From CAZUTK01 sp964623265 (GTDB lineage: Bacteria; Electryoneota; B3-LCP): 21,352 bases of DNA. The DNA lies in the NCBI GenBank assembly GCA_964623265.1, contig CAZUTK010000051.1:1-21352 (forward strand), in the 5' to 3' direction. Positions 9,201 to 15,487 of the stretch are shown one piece after another. Below the pieces are notes generated by a model, which worked only from the letters and a program-made list of their open reading frames with translations, was not told where the DNA came from and made no database searches. The number at the start of each line of letters is the position of its first letter. The stretch's first letter is position 1. The position numbers and the translations under genes were made by a program.

Positions 9201-9564
9201 TTTCCCGTTCACGAAAGCCGGATTGGATGCGGCGGATTCCGGCGACTGGCTGCTGACGGGGTGGGATGAATCATTGGAGGATGTCGTTGCGAACGCACCT
9301 GGAGGATTCGCTCTAAGCGATGCGAACCCCAATCCCTTCAATCCGACGACCCAGATCCACTTTCAGCTTCCGGCGGACGAGTATGTCCAATTGACGGTTT
9401 ACGATACCGCGGGCAGATGCGTTCTGACGTTGGTGGAAGGCATGCTGGAAGCCGGGTCGCATGCGGTTCTGTTCGACGGATCGGGGCTGGCGTCGGGGAT
9501 CTACTTTATCCGGTTGGAAAGCGGGGAATTTCAGGGGGTGAAGAAGGCGGTGTTGATGAAGTAG
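6274..9564 (+). CDS. Large secreted double-propeller protein with type A (T9SS-like) sorting tail
   Basis: The product is 1096 residues. The ATG at 6274 is chosen because GAGAGGTG precedes it and a signal peptide follows (residues 1-23, LRLCFFLVLS...ATWA). Residues 25-240 carry about five propeller repeats with W-x-G-x-x-L-W/Y motifs (TWDGQYLWVTN, AWDGTTLWMCD, VWDGNYLWVCD). Residues 241-347 and 348-460 are two ASH/choice-of-anchor-D-like beta domains (FAPLNFGAHSGSLRVQSNDP, LTTNDPVTPMITISLSGFG). Residues of roughly 462-870 hold eight acidic D-x-[DN]-x-[DS]-G-like loops starting near 485, 543, 597, 650, 700, 746, 792 and 842. Most are followed by a PQQ-type strand such as VYTLSGTNGTEIW. Residues 872-988 form an unnamed beta module, and 1013-1096 a sorting tail (NPNPFNPTT, LASGIYFIRL). 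It is probably exported and surface-bound or released. No catalytic motif was recognised, so the ligand is unknown. Confidence 0.88.
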   Translation: MRSLRLCFFLVLSNVNIATATWAQTVLATYDIHDHASGLAYDGRNIWYGRYGTYGERIYKFDTLLEQVVDSLNLGAANLDDAYGMTWDGQYLWVTNHVGADFTLKIDTLGNILYSFQNPSDYMSGLAWNGTHLYMGDYYNPDGAIYKVTTTGTIVESFPAPDTQPWDLAWDGTTLWMCDYWSDWIYRIDPVTHQVLYSFMTPMTEPAGIVWDGNYLWVCDEGQGTSLDHLYKIDPFGAGTPEIQLSASSLGFGYVPLGMSPAMQLGISNVGDAQLSVTGLPIEPYGGAFAVDPGVILPITLQPGFSTSVGIYFAPLNFGAHSGSLRVQSNDPIHPEIVVILSGFGIYAEQHAAVSTTSIQFGTVWVAQGDGLTGRSLAIYNLGAPPLNLISLTVSDPAFFVEGFAAGSLVSMDTLEVTVYFMPTQAQAYSGELTLTTNDPVTPMITISLSGFGSTAAFNAGDVIWQYHAVEPATFHGFNSVKHMDDVNGDGVHEVLGANEDYLVYCWNGQSSGTADVFWTFDTGWDPLRTGPVEYQRGMVAAPDLSGDQIGDVVIGTGGGSRSVFAVSGASGQQLWSFDTHPFGGDGGWVYEVTCEDDWNGDGIWDVLAAVGGADGATEPKSVFLLSGSNGAMIWRAALGQSVYSVCRLDDLDGDDWAEVVCGTSSNSITYYVKRLDGRTGSVEWDHPVAGVVFSLNRIEDLNNDGVADVAVGASSGGVYTLSGTNGTEIWHVPSMGTNYYIQVTGDLNGSGYDDILVTSVSGTLYALEGYTGAVIWSLPLGSNVLAIAATPDVTGDGIPDACAGIMNGRFVAVSGANGSILFDYQHGSSSSYAFDAVWWLPDIDHSGAVEFIGGARDGYAYCFSGGDLDHHLTLAIQPLHPPIVIPAGGGSFQYQGLVANTGTSPLTFDYWIMLTLPNGSSYGPIFVRENIGLSAGSAISRTLTQAVPPNAPAGEYTYIARVGDYGLNDIWAEDSFPFTKAGLDAADSGDWLLTGWDESLEDVVANAPGGFALSDANPNPFNPTTQIHFQLPADEYVQLTVYDTAGRCVLTLVEGMLEAGSHAVLFDGSGLASGIYFIRLESGEFQGVKKAVLMK

Positions 9565-9608
9565 GGGGAAGAAAGACCTCTTCGCAGGAAAAACCACCCC
9601 TCTTTCAG

Positions 9609-9682
9609 TGCACCCAGCAGGAATCGAACCTGCAACCGCCGGATTAAGAGTCCGTTGCTCTACCTAGTTGAGCCATGGGTGC
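9609..9682 (-). tRNA. tRNA-Lys (anticodon CTT)
   Basis: The minus strand folds as a full cloverleaf of 74 bases. The acceptor stem is GCACCCA/TGGGTGC with discriminator A, the D stem is GCTC/GAGC, the anticodon loop is CTCTTAA, and the T arm is GCAGG-TTCGATT-CCTGC. Anticodon CTT reads AAG (lysine). The 3' CCA is not encoded. The anticodon stem has one A27-G43 mismatch at its base. It lies between two convergent protein genes and has its own upstream promoter. Confidence 0.96.
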
Positions 9683-9697
9683 ATTTTTTTAATCGTT

Positions 9698-9727
9698 AAT
9701 TTAGAACTTATAACTTAAAATCATCAA
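9698..9727 (-). promoter_or_regulatory. Promoter of the tRNA-Lys gene
   Basis: On the minus strand TTGATG (9727-9722), an 18-base spacer and TAAATT (9703-9698) end about 15 bases before the tRNA 5' end. This predicts a very short leader, as is usual for a tRNA. The -10 hexamer TAAATT is the same as in the candidate glcD promoter. Confidence 0.55.
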
Positions 9728-9766
9728 CAGCCAAAGTCAAGGGGAGATTACAAATTCTCACAAAGA

Positions 9767-9795
9767 CAAAGGAGCGCTTCGGCAGCGCTCCTTTG
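9767..9795 (-). terminator. Strong intrinsic terminator hairpin after the cupredoxin gene
   Basis: CAAAGGAGCGCT (9767-9778) and AGCGCTCCTTTG (9784-9795) form a perfect 12-bp stem with a 5-base loop. It lies 25 bases past the minus-strand stop codon at 9821. On the minus strand the next bases are TCTTTGTG; on the plus strand they are CTTTTCT. It can therefore stop transcription arriving from both convergent genes, but mainly serves the cupredoxin gene. Confidence 0.8.
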
Positions 9796-9820
9796 CTTTT
9801 CTGGGATTCACCCAATCCGA

Positions 9821-10834
9821 TCACTTCACCAGCATCATTTTGTTGGCAACCGTTTCACCGCCGAAGGTGAGTCGGTAGATGTACATACCGGACGCCAAAC
9901 GGCTAGCGTCGAACGCCACCTGATGCTGTCCCGCCGGAGTGAAGCCGTTCAGCAGTGTGGCGACTCGTGCGCCGTTGATGTTGTAGACTTCCAGCAGCGC
10001 CGCGCCGTCGGACGGGAGCGTGAAGTGGATGGAAGTGGCGGGGTTGAAGGGTTCCGGCGAGTTCCACAAGCTGATCTTCTCCGCTGTGGGTTCTCCCAAA
10101 TTCACCGCTTGGGTTGTCGGGTTCAGATCCACCCAATCCGTTTCCAGGATGGATTCCCAGCCGGTTCCTTCCAAGCCGGACGCCGAGGCTTTCGTGAACG
10201 TGAAGCCGTTCCAGCCGATCACGGAATCCGGCAGAGTCCCGACATACCCGAAGAATTGATATGTGCCGGCCGGAGCGGAAGCCGGCACGAGCTGGGTCAA
10301 GGTTGCGCCGCGCGTCGAACCGGCGGGGATGGATACGCTCTTCACCAGCGTCTGGAACGGCTGGTTATTGGGCAGGTAAACCTTCGTCCAGTAGGTGATG
10401 TTCAGCGGCGTCGAAGTTTGATTGGTGCCCGCAGCGGCGTACGAGAAGGATCCGCCTGCAGCCGGGATGACGATGGGCGGATTCGTCGGAGTCATATTCA
10501 ACGCCACGCTCATATTCGCCGCGCTGCGGACGTGGACGACGCCCGTCATAAACGGGTGCGGGGTGCAATGATACGGAAAATCCCCGATGGTGTTGAAAGT
10601 ATAGCTCCAGGATTGACCCTGTGCGATCGAGCCGGAATCGAAAAGATTGTTATCCGAGGTCACCGTGTGGATCATCATATCGTAGTTGGTCCATTGTACG
10701 GTGGAGCCTGTCGGCACGTACAGGTGCTGCGCCGTATAGTCGAAATTCAAGATATCCACCCAGATGGTCGCCGCATTCGCGTTCCAGTTTAAAAAGCCCG
10801 CAGCGATGAGCAGCAGTAAGCTTATCTTCTTCAT
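9821..10834 (-). CDS. Secreted cupredoxin (blue-copper) protein with type A sorting tail
   Basis: The product is 337 residues. The ATG at 10834 has a GAGGT motif about 7 bases upstream. Residues 1-21 are a signal peptide (MKKISLLLLIAAGF...ANA). Residues 22-103 are a plastocyanin/amicyanin-like cupredoxin domain with all four expected type 1 copper ligands: His56 (MMIHTVTSD), Cys90, His93 and Met96 (YHCTPHPFM). Such domains usually shuttle electrons. Residues of roughly 108-215 form a beta module (PPIVIPAAGGSFSY, LTQLVPASAPAGTY, FTFTKA) that recurs in the convergent gene at 6274. The last 85 or so residues are a sorting tail (PFNPATSIHFTLP, LASGMYIYRL). The protein is therefore predicted to leave the cell or sit on its surface. 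Its redox partner is not visible in the window. Confidence 0.9.
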   Translation of the reverse strand: MKKISLLLLIAAGFLNWNANAATIWVDILNFDYTAQHLYVPTGSTVQWTNYDMMIHTVTSDNNLFDSGSIAQGQSWSYTFNTIGDFPYHCTPHPFMTGVVHVRSAANMSVALNMTPTNPPIVIPAAGGSFSYAAAGTNQTSTPLNITYWTKVYLPNNQPFQTLVKSVSIPAGSTRGATLTQLVPASAPAGTYQFFGYVGTLPDSVIGWNGFTFTKASASGLEGTGWESILETDWVDLNPTTQAVNLGEPTAEKISLWNSPEPFNPATSIHFTLPSDGAALLEVYNINGARVATLLNGFTPAGQHQVAFDASRLASGMYIYRLTFGGETVANKMMLVK

Positions 10835-10928
10835 AATCTACCTCAATTGGTTTATGATTCCAGGATACGGCGTTGGAGAATCGGGAGGATCACCGTCCGC
10901 GGAATGCGTTTTCTGTTCTATTTAATGA

Positions 10929-10945
10929 ATCGTTTTGAAAACGAT
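10929..10945. promoter_or_regulatory. Perfect 17-bp palindrome, candidate operator
   Basis: ATCGTTTTGAAAACGAT has two perfect 8-bp arms around one central G. It lies about 95-110 bases upstream of the cupredoxin start and about 210 bases upstream of gmhA. Its size and symmetry fit a dimeric repressor site. On the minus strand it would overlap the -35 region of a weak promoter whose -10 is TTAAAT. The regulator is not in the window. Confidence 0.4.
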
Positions 10946-11096
10946 GGTTGTCTTGTGTGCTGATATAACGAAAAAGAACATCAATTGTTGGCAGTTTTTT
11001 TTAAATATCAAAAGTAATAATTTCACAAATTCACGGAAAAGCGGCATTTCGCGTCGCTGCAGAAAGCTGGGCAATGGCAATCAGTGGGATCGGATC

Positions 11097-11126
11097 TTGC
11101 TTTTAGGCGTTCAATTCTCGTATATT
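11097..11126 (+). promoter_or_regulatory. Sigma-70-like promoter of gmhA
   Basis: TTGCTT (11097-11102), an 18-base spacer and TATATT (11121-11126) predict transcription starting near 11133. That leaves a leader of about 23 bases before the ATG at 11156, containing AAGGAAGAG. The layout closely matches the promoter at 6216-6244. Confidence 0.6.
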
Positions 11127-11155
11127 CATCCGTAACTTCGCAAGGAAGAGATCCT

Positions 11156-11755
11156 ATGCAGGATGAAGAGCTGATTCGCGCGGCGCTGGAGAGCAGTGCG
11201 CAGACCAAACGGACGATGATCCAGGCATGCAGCCGCGATTTGATCGCGGCGGCGGATCTAATTTCGCAGGCGATGCAATCAGGGGGGAAGCTGCTGCTAT
11301 GCGGCAACGGCGGTTCCGCCGCCGACTCTCAGCATATTGCGACGGAGTTCGTCGTGCGCCTTTCCGCGCATACCGATCGGGCGGCTTTGCCGGCGCTGGC
11401 TTTGACGACGGATACGTCCACTTTGACGGCGGCCGCCAACGACTACGGTTTCGACAGAGTCTTTTCGCGGCAGATTGAAGCGCTGGGCCGCCCGGGGGAT
11501 GTATTGATCGCCATCAGCACTTCGGGCAGTTCCCGCAATGTCGTTGAGGCGGCGCGCGCAGCGCGCGATCGCGGGATTCCCGTCATCGCTATGCTGGGCG
11601 CCGAAAAGCGGGAAATCGGAGAACTGGCGACTCTCTGCATCCAGATTCCAGCGGCGGACAGCCAGCGGGTGCAAGAGGGCCATATCACGGCGGGACATAT
11701 CCTCGTCCAACTGGTGGAAAACCGCTTGACTGCTGCCGGGAATCATAATAAATAA
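11156..11755 (+). CDS. gmhA: Phosphoheptose isomerase (sedoheptulose 7-phosphate isomerase)
   Basis: GmhA converts sedoheptulose 7-phosphate to D-glycero-D-manno-heptose 7-phosphate, the first step of ADP-heptose synthesis for the LPS inner core. The product is 199 residues, close to the usual 190-200. The start at 11156 follows AAGGAAGAG; an upstream in-frame ATG at 11084 is rejected because it would include the promoter. A single SIS fold is visible: CGNGGSAADSQHIATEF near residues 49-65, ISTSGSSRNV in the middle, and RVQEGHITAGHI near 171-182. Glu64, Gln173 and His181 align with the catalytic residues Glu65, Gln172 and His180 of the E. coli enzyme. The next gene starts 9 bp downstream. Other SIS isomerases are possible, but the active-site match favours GmhA. 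Confidence 0.92.
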   Translation: MQDEELIRAALESSAQTKRTMIQACSRDLIAAADLISQAMQSGGKLLLCGNGGSAADSQHIATEFVVRLSAHTDRAALPALALTTDTSTLTAAANDYGFDRVFSRQIEALGRPGDVLIAISTSGSSRNVVEAARAARDRGIPVIAMLGAEKREIGELATLCIQIPAADSQRVQEGHITAGHILVQLVENRLTAAGNHNK

Positions 11756-11764
11756 ACCGCAACC

Positions 11765-13888
11765 ATGACCTTCCTCAATTCCGCACTTTCAGCCGGACTC
11801 GCCGCGATCGCTGTGCCGCTGCTGATTCATCTGCTCAGCAGACGAAAATACCCGAGGATTGATTTTAGCACTCTGCGTTTTCTGAAGCAGCTGCAGCGGC
11901 ACCAAATGCGCCGTCTGAAGCTGCGTCAATGGCTATTGTTGCTATTGCGCACTCTGGCGGTGTTTTTCATTGCATTCGCTTTCCTGAGGCCCGCGCTGCG
12001 GGAAGACATGGGTTTCGGGACTTTCTCCACGGGCAGGACCGGCATCGCCGTGATCTTAGACGGATCCGCCAGCATGCAGGCGGCAGGCAGCCAGGGGACA
12101 TGCTTTCAGGCTGCGAAATCATCGGCGGAGCAGATCCTGTCGCTGATGAACAGCGGAGACCGCGCGATGTTGATCCTGGCGCGCGGCGAGCCGGAACGGC
12201 TGACGGAAAGTCCGACAGGAGATGCGGAGATTTTGAAGAAACAGCTGGGCAGGGCGGAAGTCTGGGATGGATCCGCAGATCTGGCGGCGGCATGCGAGGA
12301 TGCCGTGCAAGCTCTTGGCAAGACGGAGGAATTCCGCAGGGAAATCTACATCATCAGCGATTTCAATTCTGCGCCGACGCTGCCCGCACCGCCGGAGGGG
12401 TTTCAGCTATTTCTGGTGAAGGTTCATCCTTCATCGCGGGAAAATATTTCTATCACGAAAGTGCGCGTGCTCAGCGAAATCATCGAACCCGGGCAGCCGG
12501 TAGATCTGGAGGTGACGCTGGCGAATCACGGCAAGAAAGAGCGGGAAGATCTCTACTACAGTCTGTTCTTGAACGATACGCGTGTCGCTGAGGACGTTGT
12601 CTCCATTCAAGCCGGCGCCGAGGTCCATCGGCGTCATTCTGTGCAGCCGGTTGGGGAAGGGCTGCAGCGCGGTGCGGCGCAGCTCGATGAACAGGATGCG
12701 CTGATGCTGGACAATCGCGCTTATTTCTGCTTCGCCGTACCGGAAGTCATCCGCGTGTTGCTGGTCGGTGAGCCGCAAGCCACGCGCGAGATCCGTCTGG
12801 CGCTTGCGCCTGCGGGGGAGACGGAGGGGTTGTTGAAGGTGCAGTACGTGAGTCGAAATCTGTGGGATACCGCCGATCTATCCCGCTGCGATGTGCTTGT
12901 TTTCAGCGATCCGCCCGATTTCACAGGGGCTCAAGCGGCACGGATTGAAAGCTTCGTCCGGAGCGGAGGAGGATTGCTGCTCTTTCCAGGGTCTAAGATG
13001 AACATTTCCGTCATCAATCGCGATTTACTGGTGCGCCTGGGAACTCCGCGATGGGGGGAGTTGATCGGCGCTGTCGGTGCCGGCGATGCCTTTCTGCAGT
13101 GGCGGCAGCCCGATCTGCAGAGCCCGCTGTTCGCGGGGATTCTGCGCTCGGGCGGTGCGCCTTCGTCGCCTCGGTTTTTCCGTTCGGTGCGGATCTTCGG
13201 CGAGAATTCGACCATCCCGCTGCAACTTTCCAACGGGGCGCCGTTTCTCAGTGTATCGGAAGTGGGGCGGGGTCGAGTTCTGCTGGTCGCGTCGTCGCCG
13301 CAGGCGGAATGGTCTGATTGGGCGCGGCGCGGCATTTTCGCTCCGCTGATGCATCGCTTGGTTCTGATCTCGACTCGATCCGGCGCAGAGCGCTGCCGGA
13401 TGCTTCAAGTCGGCGATGCGCTCGAATTTCACGCCGGATCCATAGGAAGCGAGACTTCTCCGGCCGGCACAGAAGTTGCGGTTCTCGTCACGCCGGATCG
13501 ACAGGAGATCAAGCTGCCGCCGCAAGCGAGCGGGCAGGCCGTCCTGTATCGGCTGCAAGAAGTGCAACCGTCTGGGATTTTCCAATTCCGGACCGGCAAC
13601 GTTTCAGCGGTTGCCGCGGTCAATGTGCCCTCCGAAGAATCGAACCTTACGGAAATAAATCCGGCTCAGGTGTATGGGGAATGGAAAGCCGCAGGGGCGG
13701 TCTTCACGGATGAAGAGCGATTGGTGCAGGATGTGCGCGCATCCCGTTATGGGAAGGAATTGTGGAAATCCGCCTTGATAGCGGGGTTGATCGTATTGGT
13801 TGCAGAAACCGCGCTCGGCGCGTCCCGATGGCTGCCGAGCCCGAAAAGCGGCGAAAAAGATAAAGATAGTGATATGATTCACATATAA
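11765..13888 (+). CDS. BatA-type membrane protein with VWA and glutamine-amidotransferase-like domains
   Basis: The product is 707 residues. Residues 5-25 and 57-76 are two membrane helices separated by a basic loop (SRRKYPRIDF...MRRLKLRQ), the typical N-terminal BatA double-transmembrane domain. A von Willebrand factor A domain spans about 92-240, with the metal-binding DGSAS motif at Asp99-Ser103 and a later IISDF. A middle region resembles a GATase1-like fold (VIRVLLVGEP, CDVLVFSDPPDF, SGGGLLLFPG) and lacks an obvious catalytic cysteine. A last hydrophobic segment (SALIAGLIVLVAETALG) lies near the C-terminus. Related Bat proteins are linked to MoxR ATPases and aerotolerance or protein-complex assembly, but no MoxR gene is present here. 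It starts 9 bp after gmhA with no clear Shine-Dalgarno, so coupled translation is likely. Role unknown. Confidence 0.85.
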   Translation: MTFLNSALSAGLAAIAVPLLIHLLSRRKYPRIDFSTLRFLKQLQRHQMRRLKLRQWLLLLLRTLAVFFIAFAFLRPALREDMGFGTFSTGRTGIAVILDGSASMQAAGSQGTCFQAAKSSAEQILSLMNSGDRAMLILARGEPERLTESPTGDAEILKKQLGRAEVWDGSADLAAACEDAVQALGKTEEFRREIYIISDFNSAPTLPAPPEGFQLFLVKVHPSSRENISITKVRVLSEIIEPGQPVDLEVTLANHGKKEREDLYYSLFLNDTRVAEDVVSIQAGAEVHRRHSVQPVGEGLQRGAAQLDEQDALMLDNRAYFCFAVPEVIRVLLVGEPQATREIRLALAPAGETEGLLKVQYVSRNLWDTADLSRCDVLVFSDPPDFTGAQAARIESFVRSGGGLLLFPGSKMNISVINRDLLVRLGTPRWGELIGAVGAGDAFLQWRQPDLQSPLFAGILRSGGAPSSPRFFRSVRIFGENSTIPLQLSNGAPFLSVSEVGRGRVLLVASSPQAEWSDWARRGIFAPLMHRLVLISTRSGAERCRMLQVGDALEFHAGSIGSETSPAGTEVAVLVTPDRQEIKLPPQASGQAVLYRLQEVQPSGIFQFRTGNVSAVAAVNVPSEESNLTEINPAQVYGEWKAAGAVFTDEERLVQDVRASRYGKELWKSALIAGLIVLVAETALGASRWLPSPKSGEKDKDSDMIHI

Positions 13889-13982
13889 AAGAGAACGCTT
13901 AAACGCTTGATTATTTCGATGAATATGGCCATCATTGTGAAGAATTTTCCGGCAGGTGAATATAATTCCGACCCATTTTTAC

Positions 13983-14011
13983 TTGCAATTTTAGTAAATA
14001 TTTATTAAATT
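13983..14011 (+). promoter_or_regulatory. Candidate promoter of the glcD-dap gene run
   Basis: TTGCAA (13983-13988), a 17-base spacer and TAAATT (14006-14011) lie in an AT-rich stretch, giving a leader of about 34 bases before the ATG at 14052. The rest of the 163-base gap (13889-14051) shows no gene and no convincing terminator for the upstream gene. Confidence 0.5.
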
Positions 14012-14051
14012 TCAGCTTTCACTTTTTTCCCATCGGTTCCATCCGCCGCTT

Positions 14052-15431
14052 ATGCTGTTCAAATCGAAACCTCTGAAGAGTTTCCAGCGCGCTCTGGGTC
14101 AACACAAAGTGCTGGTTTCCGAAGAAGATCGGATCACATACTCCTACGATACTACTTCACAACGAGTCATACCGCAAGTGGTTGTTCTGGCGGAGTCCAC
14201 GGAAGATGTCGTCGCGACGGTGCGCTTCGCTATTGATGAGGGATATTCGCTGACGCCGCGCGGCGCTGGTACCGGCATGTCCGGCGGTTCCGTTCCTTTA
14301 AATGGCGGGATCGTCATCTGCACTGAGCGGATGAACCTGATTTACGAATTGGACGAGGGAAAGCGTACTATATTTGTTGGACCGGGGGTAACCACTGCGC
14401 AGGTGCAGGACGCGGCCGCCGGGCGGGGGTTGTTTTATCCTCCGGATCCTTCCAGTCACAAGGTCAGCACCATCGGCGGCAACGTGGCGGAAAACGCCGG
14501 GGGATTGCGCTGCGTGAAATACGGGACGACCAAACACTACGTCTTAGGGCTGGAATTTGTTTCCAGCCGCGGGGAAGTGTTCAAGACGGGCGCGCTAAGC
14601 GCGGAAGCGCTGCCCTACGATCTTACGCCGCTGCTGGTCGGATCCGAGGGTACGCTGGGGATCATCACCGCAGTCCTGCTGCGGTTGATCGAGGCGCCGC
14701 AATCCCGCGGCACACTTCGTATTATTTTTTCATCTCTGGAAGACGCCGCAGGAGCTTCGTCTGAAATTATGGCGGCGGGAGTTACTCCGTCGGTGTCCGA
14801 ACTGATGGATAAGCTAGTTTTGGACGCCGTCACCGCTTACACCGGCATCAAGCTACCATCCGCCACGCAGGCGTTGCTGTTGATCGAAGTGGACGGAGAT
14901 CGGGAGGAGGTGCAAGCCGCGATGGCGAAGGTGGAGAACATCAGCCGGCGCCGCGGCGCGCTGGAAGTGCGCTCGACGCAGGATCCGAAGGAGGCGGAAA
15001 AGCTGTGGAAACTGCGCCGTTCGGTATCGCCTTCCCTGGCGCGTTTGTCCCGCGGCAAGCTGAATGAGGATGTCTCGGTGCCGCGTTCCAGGCTGCCTGA
15101 TCTGATCGCAGCCGCCGGGCGGATTTCGAAACGCTATAATCTGCCGATCCCCTGCTTCGGGCATGCCGGCGACGGCAACATTCACCTGAATGTGATGTAC
15201 GATCCGGACGACACGCTCCAATACAAGCGCGCCTTGCAAGCGGTGGAGGAAATCTTCAAAGAGACGGTGGAGCTGGGCGGATCCATCAGCGGGGAACACG
15301 GCATCGGTTCGGTGAAAAAGAATTATATGCGCCTGCAGATGAGTTCCTCAGAGCTGGATATACTCCGTCACATCAAGGATGCCTTTGATCCCGATGGGCT
15401 CTTCAACCCCGGGAAGATCATACCGGATTAA
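14052..15431 (+). CDS. glcD: FAD-linked 2-hydroxyacid oxidase/dehydrogenase (GlcD type)
   Basis: Members of this family oxidise glycolate, D-lactate or similar 2-hydroxy acids using FAD. The product is 459 residues, the normal length. The N-terminal PCMH-type FAD-binding domain shows TPRGAGTGMSGGSVPLNGG (near residue 73), YPPDPSS and IGGNVAENAGGLRCVKYG, then VGSEGTLGII. The C-terminal FAD-oxidase domain shows FGHAGDGNIHLNVMYDP and GGSISGEHGIG, with a PGKIIPD end. The ATG at 14052 matches the family's usual start although no Shine-Dalgarno is seen. No glcE or glcF partner lies beside it, so it may work alone as a D-lactate- or D-2-hydroxyglutarate-type dehydrogenase; the substrate cannot be set from sequence. 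dapA starts 56 bp downstream, and readthrough into the dap genes is possible. Confidence 0.88.
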   Translation: MLFKSKPLKSFQRALGQHKVLVSEEDRITYSYDTTSQRVIPQVVVLAESTEDVVATVRFAIDEGYSLTPRGAGTGMSGGSVPLNGGIVICTERMNLIYELDEGKRTIFVGPGVTTAQVQDAAAGRGLFYPPDPSSHKVSTIGGNVAENAGGLRCVKYGTTKHYVLGLEFVSSRGEVFKTGALSAEALPYDLTPLLVGSEGTLGIITAVLLRLIEAPQSRGTLRIIFSSLEDAAGASSEIMAAGVTPSVSELMDKLVLDAVTAYTGIKLPSATQALLLIEVDGDREEVQAAMAKVENISRRRGALEVRSTQDPKEAEKLWKLRRSVSPSLARLSRGKLNEDVSVPRSRLPDLIAAAGRISKRYNLPIPCFGHAGDGNIHLNVMYDPDDTLQYKRALQAVEEIFKETVELGGSISGEHGIGSVKKNYMRLQMSSSELDILRHIKDAFDPDGLFNPGKIIPD

Positions 15432-15487
15432 ATCCGTTCAACTCGAACCTGTGGAATTACCGATATACCATTTTCGTTAAGGAACCT

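Larger units (their letters stand above)
10835..11155. other. Divergent non-coding region between the cupredoxin gene and gmhA
   Basis: This stretch of 321 bases has no credible gene. A possible 66-codon plus-strand frame (10935-11135) lacks a ribosome binding site and family features and runs over the gmhA promoter. The region is AT-rich from about 10910 to 11035. It contains a perfect 17-bp palindrome (10929-10945) and the gmhA promoter (11097-11126). No convincing promoter for the minus-strand cupredoxin gene was found. The nearest -10-like site is TTAAAT on the minus strand near 10920-10925. Confidence 0.7.

Noticed and set aside
9923..10792. 289-codon plus-strand open frame
   Set aside because: It is antisense to the cupredoxin gene, has Arg/Gly/Asp-rich low-quality composition and no ribosome binding site.
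10935..11135. 66-codon plus-strand frame before gmhA
   Set aside because: It has no ribosome binding site or family resemblance, and it spans the gmhA promoter at 11097-11126.
13894..13908. Tandem 7-base repeat AACGCTT
   Set aside because: Two copies only, too short to rise above chance, with no symmetry or promoter contact.
15432..15487. Separate dapA promoter (TCGAAC/TATACC)
   Set aside because: The spacer is only about 15 bases and both boxes match poorly. It remains possible but unsupported.
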